From contig OW388289.1 of the NCBI GenBank assembly GCA_936450465.1, positions 72,600,420 through 72,664,419 on the forward strand: a stretch of DNA of 64,000 nt. The letters are read 5' to 3'. The position numbers and the translations under genes are program-made. This DNA comes from Gibbula magus. Lineage: Eukaryota > Mollusca > Gastropoda > Trochida > Trochidae. Below the pieces are notes generated by a model. It was not told where the DNA came from. It did no database searches and saw only the letters and a list, made by a program, of their open reading frames with translations. This document shows positions 37,829 through 50,400 of the stretch, piece after piece; positions within the stretch are counted from its first letter, which is position 1; each line of letters opens with the position of its first letter.

Positions 37829-37932
37829 GGATATGGTAAGGTTGTTGACCCTGACAGGAAGGAAAAACCCGAGGATACGAAGCATCCGAGGGTTTTTCCT
37901 GACTATCAGGGTTTAACAACCTTACCATATCC
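37829..37932. mobile_element. Foldback element with ~50-bp arms
   Basis: GGATATGGTAAGGTTGTT and AACAACCTTACCATATCC are the outer ends. The arms continue through CCCTGA-AG-AGGAAAAACCC with few mismatches to a tiny loop. It would form a strong hairpin. Confidence 0.85.
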
Positions 37933-38109
37933 GATGGAATGGTTTCTTCATATTATCAACCGTTTTTGAGTGTATAACAGGCTTTTTATTGTTATCGCGT
38001 TTTATTGAGGATCCCTGGTAAATACAGTCGTTCATAAAATCCTTGTTTGGAACCTGAAATCAGCCTGTTAACAGCCGCGCTATATGAGTTGCTTTTGTAT
38101 CGCAGAATG

Positions 38110-38250
38110 TCATCTGCCTTGTTGGCGCAGTAGACTAAAGCGCTAGCTCACGTACTTACAAGTGATAGTGTTATATTGGGCCTTGCCGCGCCAATATGTA
38201 AATTGTATTTACCCTGGGGATTACTTCCTTAATAAATACGATACGATGTT
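38110..38250 (+). mobile_element. Possible tRNA-derived SINE or tRNA-like relic
   Basis: TTGGCGCAGTAGACTAAAGC resembles a polymerase III A box, and the segment ends in TTAATAAATACGATACGATG. No good B box is visible, so this is tentative. Confidence 0.35.
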
Positions 38251-40236
38251 TTCAACTTTTATTACAAAATACTTAAAGCTTATACATGTATCTATACACA
38301 TAAATATAAACATATCAAGATTCTAAAATATACATTACCCCGGTCCGTCCTACCCCCGTATACGATTATCTATCCTACGGTTGAACCCCATGGTTCTGGC
38401 TACGAGACCCGCTTTGGCGCCCCGGCCATCGGCCCTGAATCGGACTCTTCTCCGCCTGCTGTCAACTTCGAACTGATACCCTCAACTGTCAGCAACTGGC
38501 TTTTCTCTGACAATACCTCGCCTTATAATCAGTATTCAAGACTTGCTTAATTTCTGCTTCAGCCAATCAGTAACCAGTTCACAGTTTCTGCGGGCGTTCT
38601 AATGTCATTGACCCACGCTTTCATAATATGTCCACTTCACATTTAGTCCCTGATAAAACTTCATAACTTCTGGAAGCTTCTGTCGTTTATCTTATAAGGT
38701 TCGAATTGAGTTCTTGTTCGAACCTCTGAAAGCACATCACAGGAAGTACCATTTCCCTGTGTAAACACTTAACTACCATTATCTGTGCAAGCCAGCTTCC
38801 AAAATGTGTGCTATGAATACTTGAATCGGAGACACATTATACAACGTTAGATAACACTTTCTAGATTGTTTCCGATCCATGCTGTTTTGCTGCTGAACGC
38901 CGCCTGAGAAATGATGGCGAATATTCTATGATATGACTAACTCCGAAAACTCTTTCTAAACTTATTTCAAACTCCACATGTAACCATTTCTCACAATAAA
39001 TCTCATATATCTATAGTTTATCCTAATTACAAATATATCTCTACATAACAATAGTGGATACGGGTTCGAGACGCACTTTCTTCAAAACGTTTGCTGTTCA
39101 TATGCTGTCATTATTTGAGAATCATTTTTCAAAATTAGTCAAAGTTAGTTTCTTCAGAACTTTACTTTCAAGCCGTCATCTTTGCAAATATAGCAGGGTT
39201 TACAATACTTGTAATTCTTTCTAACAGGGTTTACAACTGTCTGTGTAAAGCCTCCTGGAAATTGTAATTCCCTCGTACCGGGTGATACGGTTTAGAAAGG
39301 TCGTTTCAAGTATCACGTTATATGGCTAGTAGGTTGATAATTTAATTTGTTTAAAACAAATGCAGTCCACCATATCAATGAATGACAATAAATTTAAATG
39401 AACAATTCAAACTTGCCTCTAATTGTATGGACAAATGTAGATCCAAGTCATATAGTCAAAGTTGGGAAATTGGGTCGATGGTGGTTTAACTTTCCAATTA
39501 TTTTGTCACTCTGGAGTGAGACCCCTAAAATTTCCAAGAAATAAAGTTTTCGAATTATTCTCAGGTAACGGTTTCTGGCGGACATAGGAACAGACACACG
39601 GACGATGGACGCACGCTCTGTTGGAAAGGTATACGTCCTCAACGTCGGCGGGGGTAAACCAAATTTAAAACGTAGTAAAGGCCAAATTTCTGATTCCATA
39701 TTTATTACTGGTGGTTTAAACTAGACTAAGTTTACATTTGCGTGGTATTGTACATTTTGTCTGGAAGTTGTTGTATTTTCCAAACACGAGCATTTCGACA
39801 GCAGTTGTTCATGAATGACAAGGCAACTGAGGGTAGGCTTGTCCATGCTAAATCTGAAATTGGCGGATGTCAACATCCTTTTTCTAGACAGACAATTGTT
39901 TGTTCAACTGGAGTGGGATATGAAATACTACCTAAGAGTATGGTTTCCAAGGTGTAAGATATTTTGGATTGAGTAGATGGAACAAGAACGCATGGACTAT
40001 CAAGATTGATATGCATGTTTAAGACGTGTATGCATCACGTACAGCACATGCATGCCTAAAGGAGATTATGTTGTCAGTGTTGAAATTAATCTTTGACAAA
40101 CGTGTCTGGACATAAACTGCACGTATCTAGAATACCATATACTAGTACTACCTACTATACATTACTTATTTCTCCAGCTAAAATAACAATATGGTTCTCA
40201 TTTTTCTTATAGTTAATATTTCCGTGAATATTTACA

Positions 40237-43024
40237 CCCCTACTACACTGAGTTGGGTAACTGCAGTTACCCACTCCAAAAATGACGGCTGGTCAAAACA
40301 TGGCTGATCGCAGATTTTCTTTTAATCCATTTCACATCTATACTGGGGTACTTTCGTACATATTATTAATGCGCATACCTTGGGCATTCACCAAGGAATC
40401 TGTAGATGTCAGTTTAACCTTTAAGGAGTGTGTTAACACACCATAATCTGCGTTTGAAAATTTGAAGCGGGAGAAGGGTAACTGGAGAAATATTTTCTGA
40501 TATGAGAAGGGTAACTTAGATGTTAAAGTTCAAGAGACAAATGAAAATAATATCAAATTTATTTAAGTAGTAAAACAGTGTATGAAGTCCTGAATTTCAT
40601 CAAATATACGTTGAATCTCAATCTCAATATCAAGAAGAAGTTTGGTCTTTGCATGTTGCGTGATATAAACCAACATTAGACAATCTAAATAAGCATATGA
40701 TGACTGTTTGCTCACGACATATATTTAGTGAAAATTAGAAGTTTCCACTACAACGTATATTATCATCAAATACGTTATGCTGATAGATGTGTTCCAGTTG
40801 TCAAACTTGATAATCCTATAATTTGTAATTTGTTTCCTTAAAGATTTAAACAATATTTTTATATGTAATTTAACAGTACATATATACTCACGTGCATAAG
40901 AAACGTCCCCACATTTTTAAAAGGGTATAACATTGAAAATTGCTGTCGGAAAAAAGTAAATTTTGAATATATTTGATAGACACATGCTTTGCAGTGAAGT
41001 ACTTACAGTTCCATACATCAGAGTATGATACCTTTATTTTCATGTCTGTTCAAATACACTGGGGGTGCTAAATCGATTTTTAAAGAAGATTTTTTTGCCA
41101 ATTGTTTGGTATTAGAAAGTAGAAATTTAATTAATATAAGATGGCGTTGACCTAAATAACCTTCTTGAATTTAAATTTGTTGACGCATCATTACTGTGGG
41201 ACGTCACAAAATCGCTTTTTAACGTCCGAATTTTGTCAGCAAACATGTTTTATGAGAACAAAAATATTGGGATTCCAACGAGCGACAATACTTTATCGTT
41301 TTATACCAATGATCAGATATTGAAAATGCGTCATTTAGAATTAAACGTTCATATACAACTGCTGGAAAAAGGTTTATTTAACTATATCTCCAACTCAGTG
41401 CAAATATCATGTAATTCTGTGTTCATTTAAGTTTGATATATTCCGCAAAAGTTATAAATCTTTGTTTAGATGAAGAAAAATCATTTCTGTATCATATACT
41501 TAAAGATGATACTAATATTTATACAGCAGCAAATATGGCAAGGATTTATACAACACCGGGGTCCAAAAATCCCAAACTCAAAAATTTATATTGTTTTATA
41601 AAATTGTCATTTTTTAATCATTTAGGGAAACAACATAATTCCTACCATCGCATTGACCAATATTTTCTATTACTGTCGAAATTTTACCGACATTATGTTA
41701 ATTAATATTTTATTGCAGAAACAATGAAATCTATATTTTCAAATGTTGACCCTTTGTCTCTTTAGTTGTACGCCAAAATTGTTTCTGGAATGTTACATAT
41801 CTGTCCTTTGTATATGTAGTGTAAAAATGACTTGTCCAAAAATATTGTCCATAATGTGTTCTGTTAAGAAATAGTGCCAAATTGAATTATTCGAAAAATG
41901 ATGATTTTACGTTGGACATATTGCATAATTAAACAAACTTTTGTTCAGCAGCTGTAGATTGGTTTTTAAACTAAAAGGTGTATTTACTCGTAAAAAAAAC
42001 CAGATGCCCCCCCCCCCCCCCCCCCCTTCCCCCAATTCACCGTATATAGAAACCTCGAAAAAGAAAATCCAACTTAATGTACAATATCCAAATCAAATGG
42101 CTCCCCGATATCTTACTGAACCAAAAGCGTTGGTTCAAACTTTAGTACAATTTACGTAACTCCCAACATATTGTGACTCTTTACTCATGCTAAACAGTCA
42201 AGATAATCATTCATTCCAAAAGCAATATGTTAATGGAATAATTATCAATAAATGTCCGCAAATCATAAAGTATCTCAGTTTTATAAGCATGCATTACTGA
42301 TAAGTATTCTCTGGTCCACAATATTGTTCTTGTGGTAAAACAAAATTAAACATTGTGCACTCAAAGTTTCGACATGTTGCAAGCACATTAAACTTTGATT
42401 TAAACAAAATTGGAATGATATCTGATCCAAACTGTATGTGTGACCCTTGATGTTGCACCCCCCATCTCAAAAAAGCTGTATCGGCTCCTGATTTCCAATT
42501 GTTTTGAATGTTCAGTGTACAGCAACACCTGAGAAAACCATGCAAATGAAATAGACTATCTTCTATCAAGAGGACATTGATTTTGATGAAGGTAACATTT
42601 ATCTGTGTGTTAGAAATGTGTGTATGGCTTCGAAGTTCTATGCTGATTCTCACTGTAAGTATAAATGGTATATTACAATAGCTGTTTGTCTATTCCAGCC
42701 TTTGAAAAAAGAAATCTTAAAAGTTACCATTATCCGTGTTCCATTCTCTCAATAGATTACCATTCTCCCACGAAATCAGTTACCCTTCTCCCGCTTCAAT
42801 TTTACAAACGCAGATTATGATGTATTTACACGGTGCCTAAACGTTAATATGACATCTACAGAATCTTAGGTGAATGCCCAAGGTATGCGCATTAATAATA
42901 TGTAGGAAAGTACCTTAGTATAGGTGTGAAATGGATTAAAAGAAAATCTGCAATCAGCCATGTTTTGACCAGCCGCCATTTTTGGAGTGGGTAACTGCAG
43001 TTACCCAACTCAGTGTAGTTGGGG
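40237..43024. mobile_element. 2.8-kb element with ~240-bp terminal inverted repeats
   Basis: The left end 40237-40485 and right end 42775-43024 are complementary over about 240 bp. Shared landmarks are CTACACTGAGTTGGGTAACT, ACTCCAAAAATG, GGTCAAAACATGGCTGAT, TTAATCCATTTCACA, TATTATTAATGCGCATACCT and GAAGCGGGAGAAGGGTAACT. The outer border reads CCCC(T/A)ACTACACTGAG on both sides. Interior frames at 41233-41430, 41433-41705 (+) and 42294-42653 (-) are short and unrecognised, so any transposase is absent or decayed. There is a poly-C tract at about 42007. No convincing target duplication was identified. It lies in the first intron of the caspase-like gene. Confidence 0.85.
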
Positions 43025-43424
43025 TGACTGATTGTTCACTGTCAGTATAAGAGTGAATAATGGGTTACCTCCCTTAGTCTACGACATGAACCTCCTTTCA
43101 CTTTACTCCGGATATAACTTGTACTGTTCGGGTTATATTTGACCTAGAAACACCTTCCGATGTACAATAAGGACTTTATCAAGTACGAACGGCAACTACG
43201 TGTCCACATAAACACACTGTGATATGTAAAATACTTCATAGATTAGCCTCCTCATAAGCGTTTCGTCACAAATCTGAAATTCTACCCATGGAGTATATAC
43301 GACCTTGTTAAACTCGTCATGCGATTACAAACCAGAGCGACGCCTTGAACATCAATCCCCAGAAACGTAAGATATGACTGAAGCCAAGGAATGGAGATCT
43401 ATGTTGACATATATACGTACTCAC

Positions 43425-43515
43425 TTGATACGACGTGAGCCCCCTCAGTCCCGTGTTGTCGGTGTACAGCGTGACTGAGTGTATAGTTCCGCCAGCTAGT
43501 CCATCTCAGTGACAG
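43425..43515 (-). promoter_or_regulatory. Probable 5' UTR exon and TATA promoter of the caspase-like gene
   Basis: On the minus strand, ACTTATAAAT (TATA at 43547-43541) is followed about 30 bp later by a GC-richer stretch. That stretch ends in a good donor (CGTATCAA|GTGAGT) at 43425/43424. The acceptor just before the caspase ATG has no other partner nearby. The link is inferred and spans about 6 kb. Confidence 0.45.
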
Positions 43516-43559
43516 CGCAATTGAAGTTTTATCAATTGCTATTTATAAGTATCGGATTC

Positions 43560-44840
43560 CCCGCAGTCGATAGATACCCTTGAACCGACGTAGAAACATG
43601 TACTTTCTAAATAGTCAGTTGTCTCAGGCCATTTAATATTTAACCGTTTTAATAAATGTGAATGTATTACCCTAGTTGAACATGATGTTTGTTGTTTGTT
43701 GTTTGTTGTATAGTTACAAGAAATGTAAACATGGGTATATGATTTGAATACAAGAAGGCGAGGTTGGAAATGTGATTATATTATTAGGTGATAAGGTCCA
43801 AGGCCTACAACAATAGACATACTCGTCTTAAATGAATACAGGCTGAACAGATAAGCCAAAATTATTATATTTTTTAATTAAGTTTAAATTACACATTTTA
43901 CATATTCTATGTTTCCGATGTATTTTGTGATAACGTCTTTATCTAATTTCTAAACTATGGGAACTCAACCGAAATCGTAACAGGCAAGATTTAATGTTAG
44001 ACACATTGCTATGATTTAAATATGTTTAATTTCACGTGATAGTGTTACCTTTAAATTGTTAGCAATTATTCGTTTTGCGGCTCTCGGATAAATCATTATA
44101 CCAGACTTGCAAAAATATTCGGGCATCTTATTAAGAGTTAACCAATATTTGATATATTTTAAAAGAGCAGAAAGTTGAAGAGTATATCTACCACACTTGG
44201 CTAAATTTCCATTATTCGATGTTGATAACTAAACGTTCATAAAACGTTTGCAAGCATACACGTACTCTCTCCAGCTTTCCATATTATTTATAGTCCCCAA
44301 AGTTCTGCCCCATAGAGGCGAATTGATAGATTCTTTGTATGGAATAATTTGAAGTACATATTAGGCGAGTGTGGTTCTAGTGAATGTAAACTACTAAGAA
44401 GTAATGCTTGAATAGAAAATTTGGCAAACGATATCGGCCGCAGCTGTAATCTATTACTAATCTAAGTACAAGCCAAGATCACATTACCAAGAAATACCAA
44501 GAATTCCCCCTATACATGAAAGATGGCTAATAGAATACAAAACAAAACAATTGTCAACCACTGAATAAGCATTTACCGATGTCATTGATGTGAACAATAG
44601 AATCAGTATCTTCGCTTTGGATTATTCTGTGAATAGAGAATGGGTTTATTTCAGTAAAGGGGTCACAGGCCCATGATACAAAGCATACAATGTGCACAAT
44701 TTCGAAGCGCCAATACAATCATAGACACATGTGTTAGATACCAAGATATACATGTACATTAGGATATAGGGGTGTTACAGACACACAGGATTATTACGAA
44801 TATATTATTTTCGTATTGGCTAGGTACACATATTTTCCAA
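43560..44840. other. Intergenic, AT-rich, no gene seen
   Basis: A short TTGTTTG run occurs near 43690; otherwise this is unique AT-rich sequence without supported frames. Confidence 0.4.
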
Positions 44841-44849
44841 GACTATTTA

Positions 44850-45620
44850 TGATGGATAGGTTCTATAGCATGAACACTTGGCATAACTTCTCATATGAAG
44901 GAAAATTGTAATAATTGTAAATAAAATGGACCTTCAAGACAAAGATGGTATTCATTTTCAAAAGTAGGAATAATGCAGGCAGGGGGCAGGGACAATCCTT
45001 TCGTTCGAGACCAAGTCGTCTACCATATTTAATCATCAACATATGATTGGAACTTCGGAAATTACTCACAGCAATACGAAATGCTTTAACTTGATATGAC
45101 TGATGTAGAATTCATGAGAGACATGATCTTTAATATTATTTAGAAGGTCTAGTTTTGAGAAAGATGAAATATCTTCCTTCCAAGACTGGTTGTCGTTGTC
45201 ATTAAATCTTTGCTTAAATAGAGACATAAACACCTTAATATTTCCAACATTTTGGTAATACAGAACATTTTCAAAGCCATAACGGCTTATGAGATCTTTC
45301 ACATTCAATGCCCAATATTGGCATCCTTTCTCTGCAAGGTTATATATTGATGTCCATAGAACTTCTTCAGAATAATATTATCAACTTGCGAGATCGATCT
45401 TATCCAATATTTAATAATTCTACAATAGATATTAAGTTTTAGTGAATATCTACCCGATTCAGCACGGCCAAAAATATTTGTGATATTTCGTGGGAGATTC
45501 AAAACCTGTTTACAGAATGTATCATGGATATTAATTACATTGGGTGACACGTGAATACCCCATACTTCACTGTCGTAAAGCAAAATTGATAGAATCTTAA
45601 CATCAAATATTTGAAACAAT
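44850..45620 (-). mobile_element. LINE ORF2 C-terminal region, frameshifted
   Basis: Three minus-strand frames join by frameshift: LLYDSEVWGIHVSP...FCKQVLNLPRN...ESGRYSL (45619-45305), CQYWALNVKDLISRYGFENV onward (from about 45320), and AFRIAVSNFRSSNHMLMIKY ... GLERKDCPCP with ENEYHLCLEGPF (to about 44860). This is the region after the RT domain, ending in the Cys-rich tail of a non-LTR element. It is inactive. Confidence 0.85.
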
Positions 45621-45689
45621 TATAATTTAATGGCATATAGATGTAAAGCTCATGTGAATTTGAAATAGCTTCAATTTAAAATAATGCAT

Positions 45690-46115
45690 AATATTTTGCA
45701 ACGAGACATTATATTACGAGATTGGGTATTGTGAATCTCCACTTTGTTATTTTTGTGAGTTAGAAAATGAAAATATTGTACATTTACTGTGTAAATGTGA
45801 TTATGTTATTGAACTTTGGAATTATTTAGCGGAATGGCTTGGCACGGTTGCAGATATAGGAATTTATTTTTCAAATGAAAACATTATTTTTGGGTTTAAA
45901 GGCGTAAATAATAATCCTTGAAACGCTATTACTTTGGTAACAAAACAAAATATTTACAATTCAAGTAGAACAAAGAAAACACCTATATTTTAAGGCACTT
46001 CAACAAGAAATCATCAGATATTACCAAACAATAAGGACGATTGCATTCTCTAACTGCAACTATGCCAATTTTTACACATTCTGGTCAACTCTCCATACTC
46101 TCCTTAATAGGTGAT
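45690..46115 (+). mobile_element. Second LINE 3' fragment, opposite strand
   Basis: The plus-strand frame EIGYCESPLCYFCELENENI, then VHLLCKCDYVIELWNYLAEW, is a C-x2-C...H...C LINE tail. It continues after a stop and frameshifts (QNIYNSSRTKKTPIF and ALQQEIIRYY in another frame) to about 46115. The sequence differs from the adjacent minus-strand LINE, so it is a separate family. Confidence 0.75.
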
Positions 46116-46596
46116 TTATTCATGAATTTAAACATGTGAATGATATATACACTTACGCAGTGTACAATACTTACATGTAAACACAATGTAATGTGAGGAA
46201 TTAAAAATGGAAAACAAATATTTGAAACAATTTAAGACGTGTATAGGTAGATTGGAGAAGTTAGGTATTGATGATCTTAGTATACATAAAACTGTCCATC
46301 TTAATCCATGTATGACTTCACGAAACATGCATATGTGCTCATTTTACATTTGAAACAATAAATTTCAATTATGGAATACCAAAATCAATTATTTTGCAAA
46401 TGTCGGTGCTCATGCATCGGATATGGTACAAGTAGCTGCGGCCCTCATGAAATGGATTCTTCCACGCACGTGCAGCGCAAAACTTCCACGGGAATCGAAG
46501 TGATTGACAGCTGAAACTCTGCCTTTCCATGCCTTCCGTGCCTTGAATAGAACGTTGGATTCTTACTGACAAACAATCATAAGGTTTCTAACAGCG

Positions 46597-46670
46597 TCTT
46601 GTGGCCTAATGGTCAGAAGCGCTGACTACCAAATGAAGGGTTGCATGTTCGAATCCAGGTTCATGCATTA
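46597..46670 (+). mobile_element. tRNA-like SINE head
   Basis: GTGGCCTAATGGTCAGAAGC (A-box-like) and TGTTCGAATCCAGG (B-box) are spaced as in a tRNA of about 72 nt, but no clean acceptor stem forms. A SINE head or tRNA pseudogene is more likely than a functional tRNA. Confidence 0.5.
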
Positions 46671-46984
46671 CAAAAAATAATTTGTCTAGTTAAGAGATAT
46701 TTTAAGATCCTATTCATGTACACTAAGACAAAATACATCAGTCTCGACAAATGTACTCGATTAGCCATTACTGAAAATGTCTAAACCTAACACACCTCCT
46801 GACTGGGACAGTCAATGAACAGTTGATTCCTAAATAATAATCAACTGAAAACACAATAGAGTGACGTCATGACCATGGATTAAACTTGAGAGATGAACCC
46901 CAAGACATTTGTATGATAGATCAAAGATGTCATTAATAAGAAAGAACTTTTCACACTTTTAAGTTTCCACTGGTCACAATATCT

Positions 46985-47500
46985 AACTAGTCAATCTAAT
47001 CTCTTTTGTAAACCACCGACCGAAAAGTCGAAAAGAGCAATATCGTCGGCAAAAAGGAGTAAAAAGAGTTCAATCACTTCTAGATGTGTAAATCTTTGGT
47101 TATCTGCTGCTACACTTACAACAACATCATTCACAAAGAATGAGAACAGGATACGGACGCCATGAGAACAACTGAATTCTTTGTAATCTTCTTTCATTGA
47201 AACACATGATTTAACAGTCATACATACTCTTAAGCGATTTCTTCTCGTATATATGCTGTATCTGTATCGAATATCAACATCAGAAAAGCACATACGTGAA
47301 GCTGGCAACCTTGACGTACACCATGAGAACAGTTGAAATGTGTTGAATAGGCATCGATTGCACCTAGTTTTCTTATTCAGTTTTTGTAATTGTCCACTTC
47401 TTATCTTCTGTATACTTGGTATTCTTTTTATATTGAACAAGATGTGATATGCATAATAATGTATACTATTATTTGAATTATTTAAAATTTTCAATGACCA
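46985..47500 (-). mobile_element. LINE reverse transcriptase palm fragment
   Basis: The minus frame contains NTFQLFSWCTSRLP, VCMTVKSCVSMKEDYKEF, SCSHGVR, LFSFFVNDVV, then LFLLLFADDIALFD and VGGLQKRLD. FADD corresponds to the catalytic YADD/FADD box. The GVRQGxxLSP stretch is deleted, so the domain is broken. It may belong to the same insertion as 44850-45620, interrupted by the elements in between. Confidence 0.8.
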
Positions 47501-47612
47501 TGTTTCACCATGTCAACTGTTCAATGGAGTTTTATTGACAAATAATGAAATAAATTTTTGATTTGCTTGTTATAAACTACATTGCATGCACGGAAGTTGG
47601 CGCATTATAAAT

Positions 47613-49469
<1,857 letters not shown>

Positions 49470-50048
49470 CAACTTCCAAACACAAGGCATAACTCTTGCT
49501 AGTCTGCATTACTGGCTGATTTAAAGGCGCTGTAGCACGTTTTTTCGCTCAAATAAGTCGATGAAATGTAATTGAAAAATAATGTCACCAATAGTAAAAC
49601 ACCCTTCTCTATTCGGAAAGTCAAGTTACAAATGAGTGTACATGGTTTCGTAAAGCCACGACTATCGTTTTTGTCATTCGAAATAATAAAATGTGTTCAC
49701 AATAAAATGGCCGCCATGCAATTTTTGCTTTATACGCAAAACCATTATTACCACTACGGATAATTGGTATGTGTAATAAGATGGTTTACCCTCTAGATTA
49801 AATACAAATGACATAAACTATCATTTTAAATGGGAAATTTGAAAAAATAAAAATTGCAAAAAACGTGCTACAGCGCCTTTAAGCCTTGCGGTATTTCCCT
49901 CGCAATGTTGTGCCCTGATAGTGAATCGCTGCACCAGAAATGCATAGCGGGCCTGGATTTCTAAGCACAGATTTTTTAAGGACATACTGCAAGGCCTAAA
50001 TCAGCCAGTAATGGAGACTGGCAAGGGTTGCCTTGCATTTGGAAGTTG
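49470..50048. mobile_element. Foldback MITE (8-9 bp TSD) interrupted by another MITE
   Basis: The outer ends CAACTTCCAAACACAAGGCA and TGCATTTGGAAGTTG are inverted. The flanks carry CTTTTCAAT on both sides. Arms include ATAACTCTTGC-AGTCT and ACTGGCTGATTTA. Without the inserted 49521-49882 element its length is about 221 bp, close to the 223-bp relative at 60252-60474. The 8-9 bp duplication suggests hAT-type transposition. Confidence 0.88.
49521..49882. mobile_element. TTAA-flanked MITE nested in a foldback element
   Basis: TTAAAGGCGCTGTAGCACGT and ACGTGCTACAGCGCCTTTAA are perfect inverted ends with TTAA at both borders. The empty site GATTTAAGCC is still visible in the host element arm. No transposase frame. 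Confidence 0.92.
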
Positions 50049-50400
50049 CTTTTCAATGTGAAACCATTATTCTAAATTGAATATACTGACATTGTGTTCC
50101 GAGTGTTGATGATCAAATGAACGTACCTAAACACTGTCACAATGGTGCATATACCCTATCAGTGTTTTATGAGCAAAAATCAGATCAATTGCGTATAAAG
50201 ACTTCCACTTAAAAAACATGAGAGTTTAAGGAAATTTAAAAATACAAATTTTGAACCTAGTATTTTCGAAAAAAAACTATGGCAGGTGACTGCGTAACAT
50301 ATATACATATTGGATACATCGACATAATGTTTCGTTTTTTTTAAACCTTTGGTTCGATAGGAATTCAAAAGATGGAGGGGCATCAATTATATAATATATT

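Larger units (their letters stand above)
37428..40236 (-). other. Long first intron of the caspase-like gene (proximal part)
   Basis: On the minus strand an acceptor (CAACACAACCAG|G) lies about 25 bp upstream of the ATG at 37427, so this stretch is probably intron to the 5' UTR exon near 43.4 kb. It contains a foldback (37829-37932) and a tRNA-like segment (38110-38250). Open frames at 39448-39699 and 39742-39957 have no support. Confidence 0.45.

Noticed and set aside
41233..41705. Two adjacent plus-strand frames inside the long-TIR element as a transposase
   Set aside because: No DDE-type or other transposase motif is recognisable, the two frames are short and separated by a stop, and composition is AT-rich like the flanks.
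46597..46670. Functional tRNA gene
   Set aside because: A and B boxes are present but the acceptor and anticodon stems are not convincing; a SINE head is more likely.
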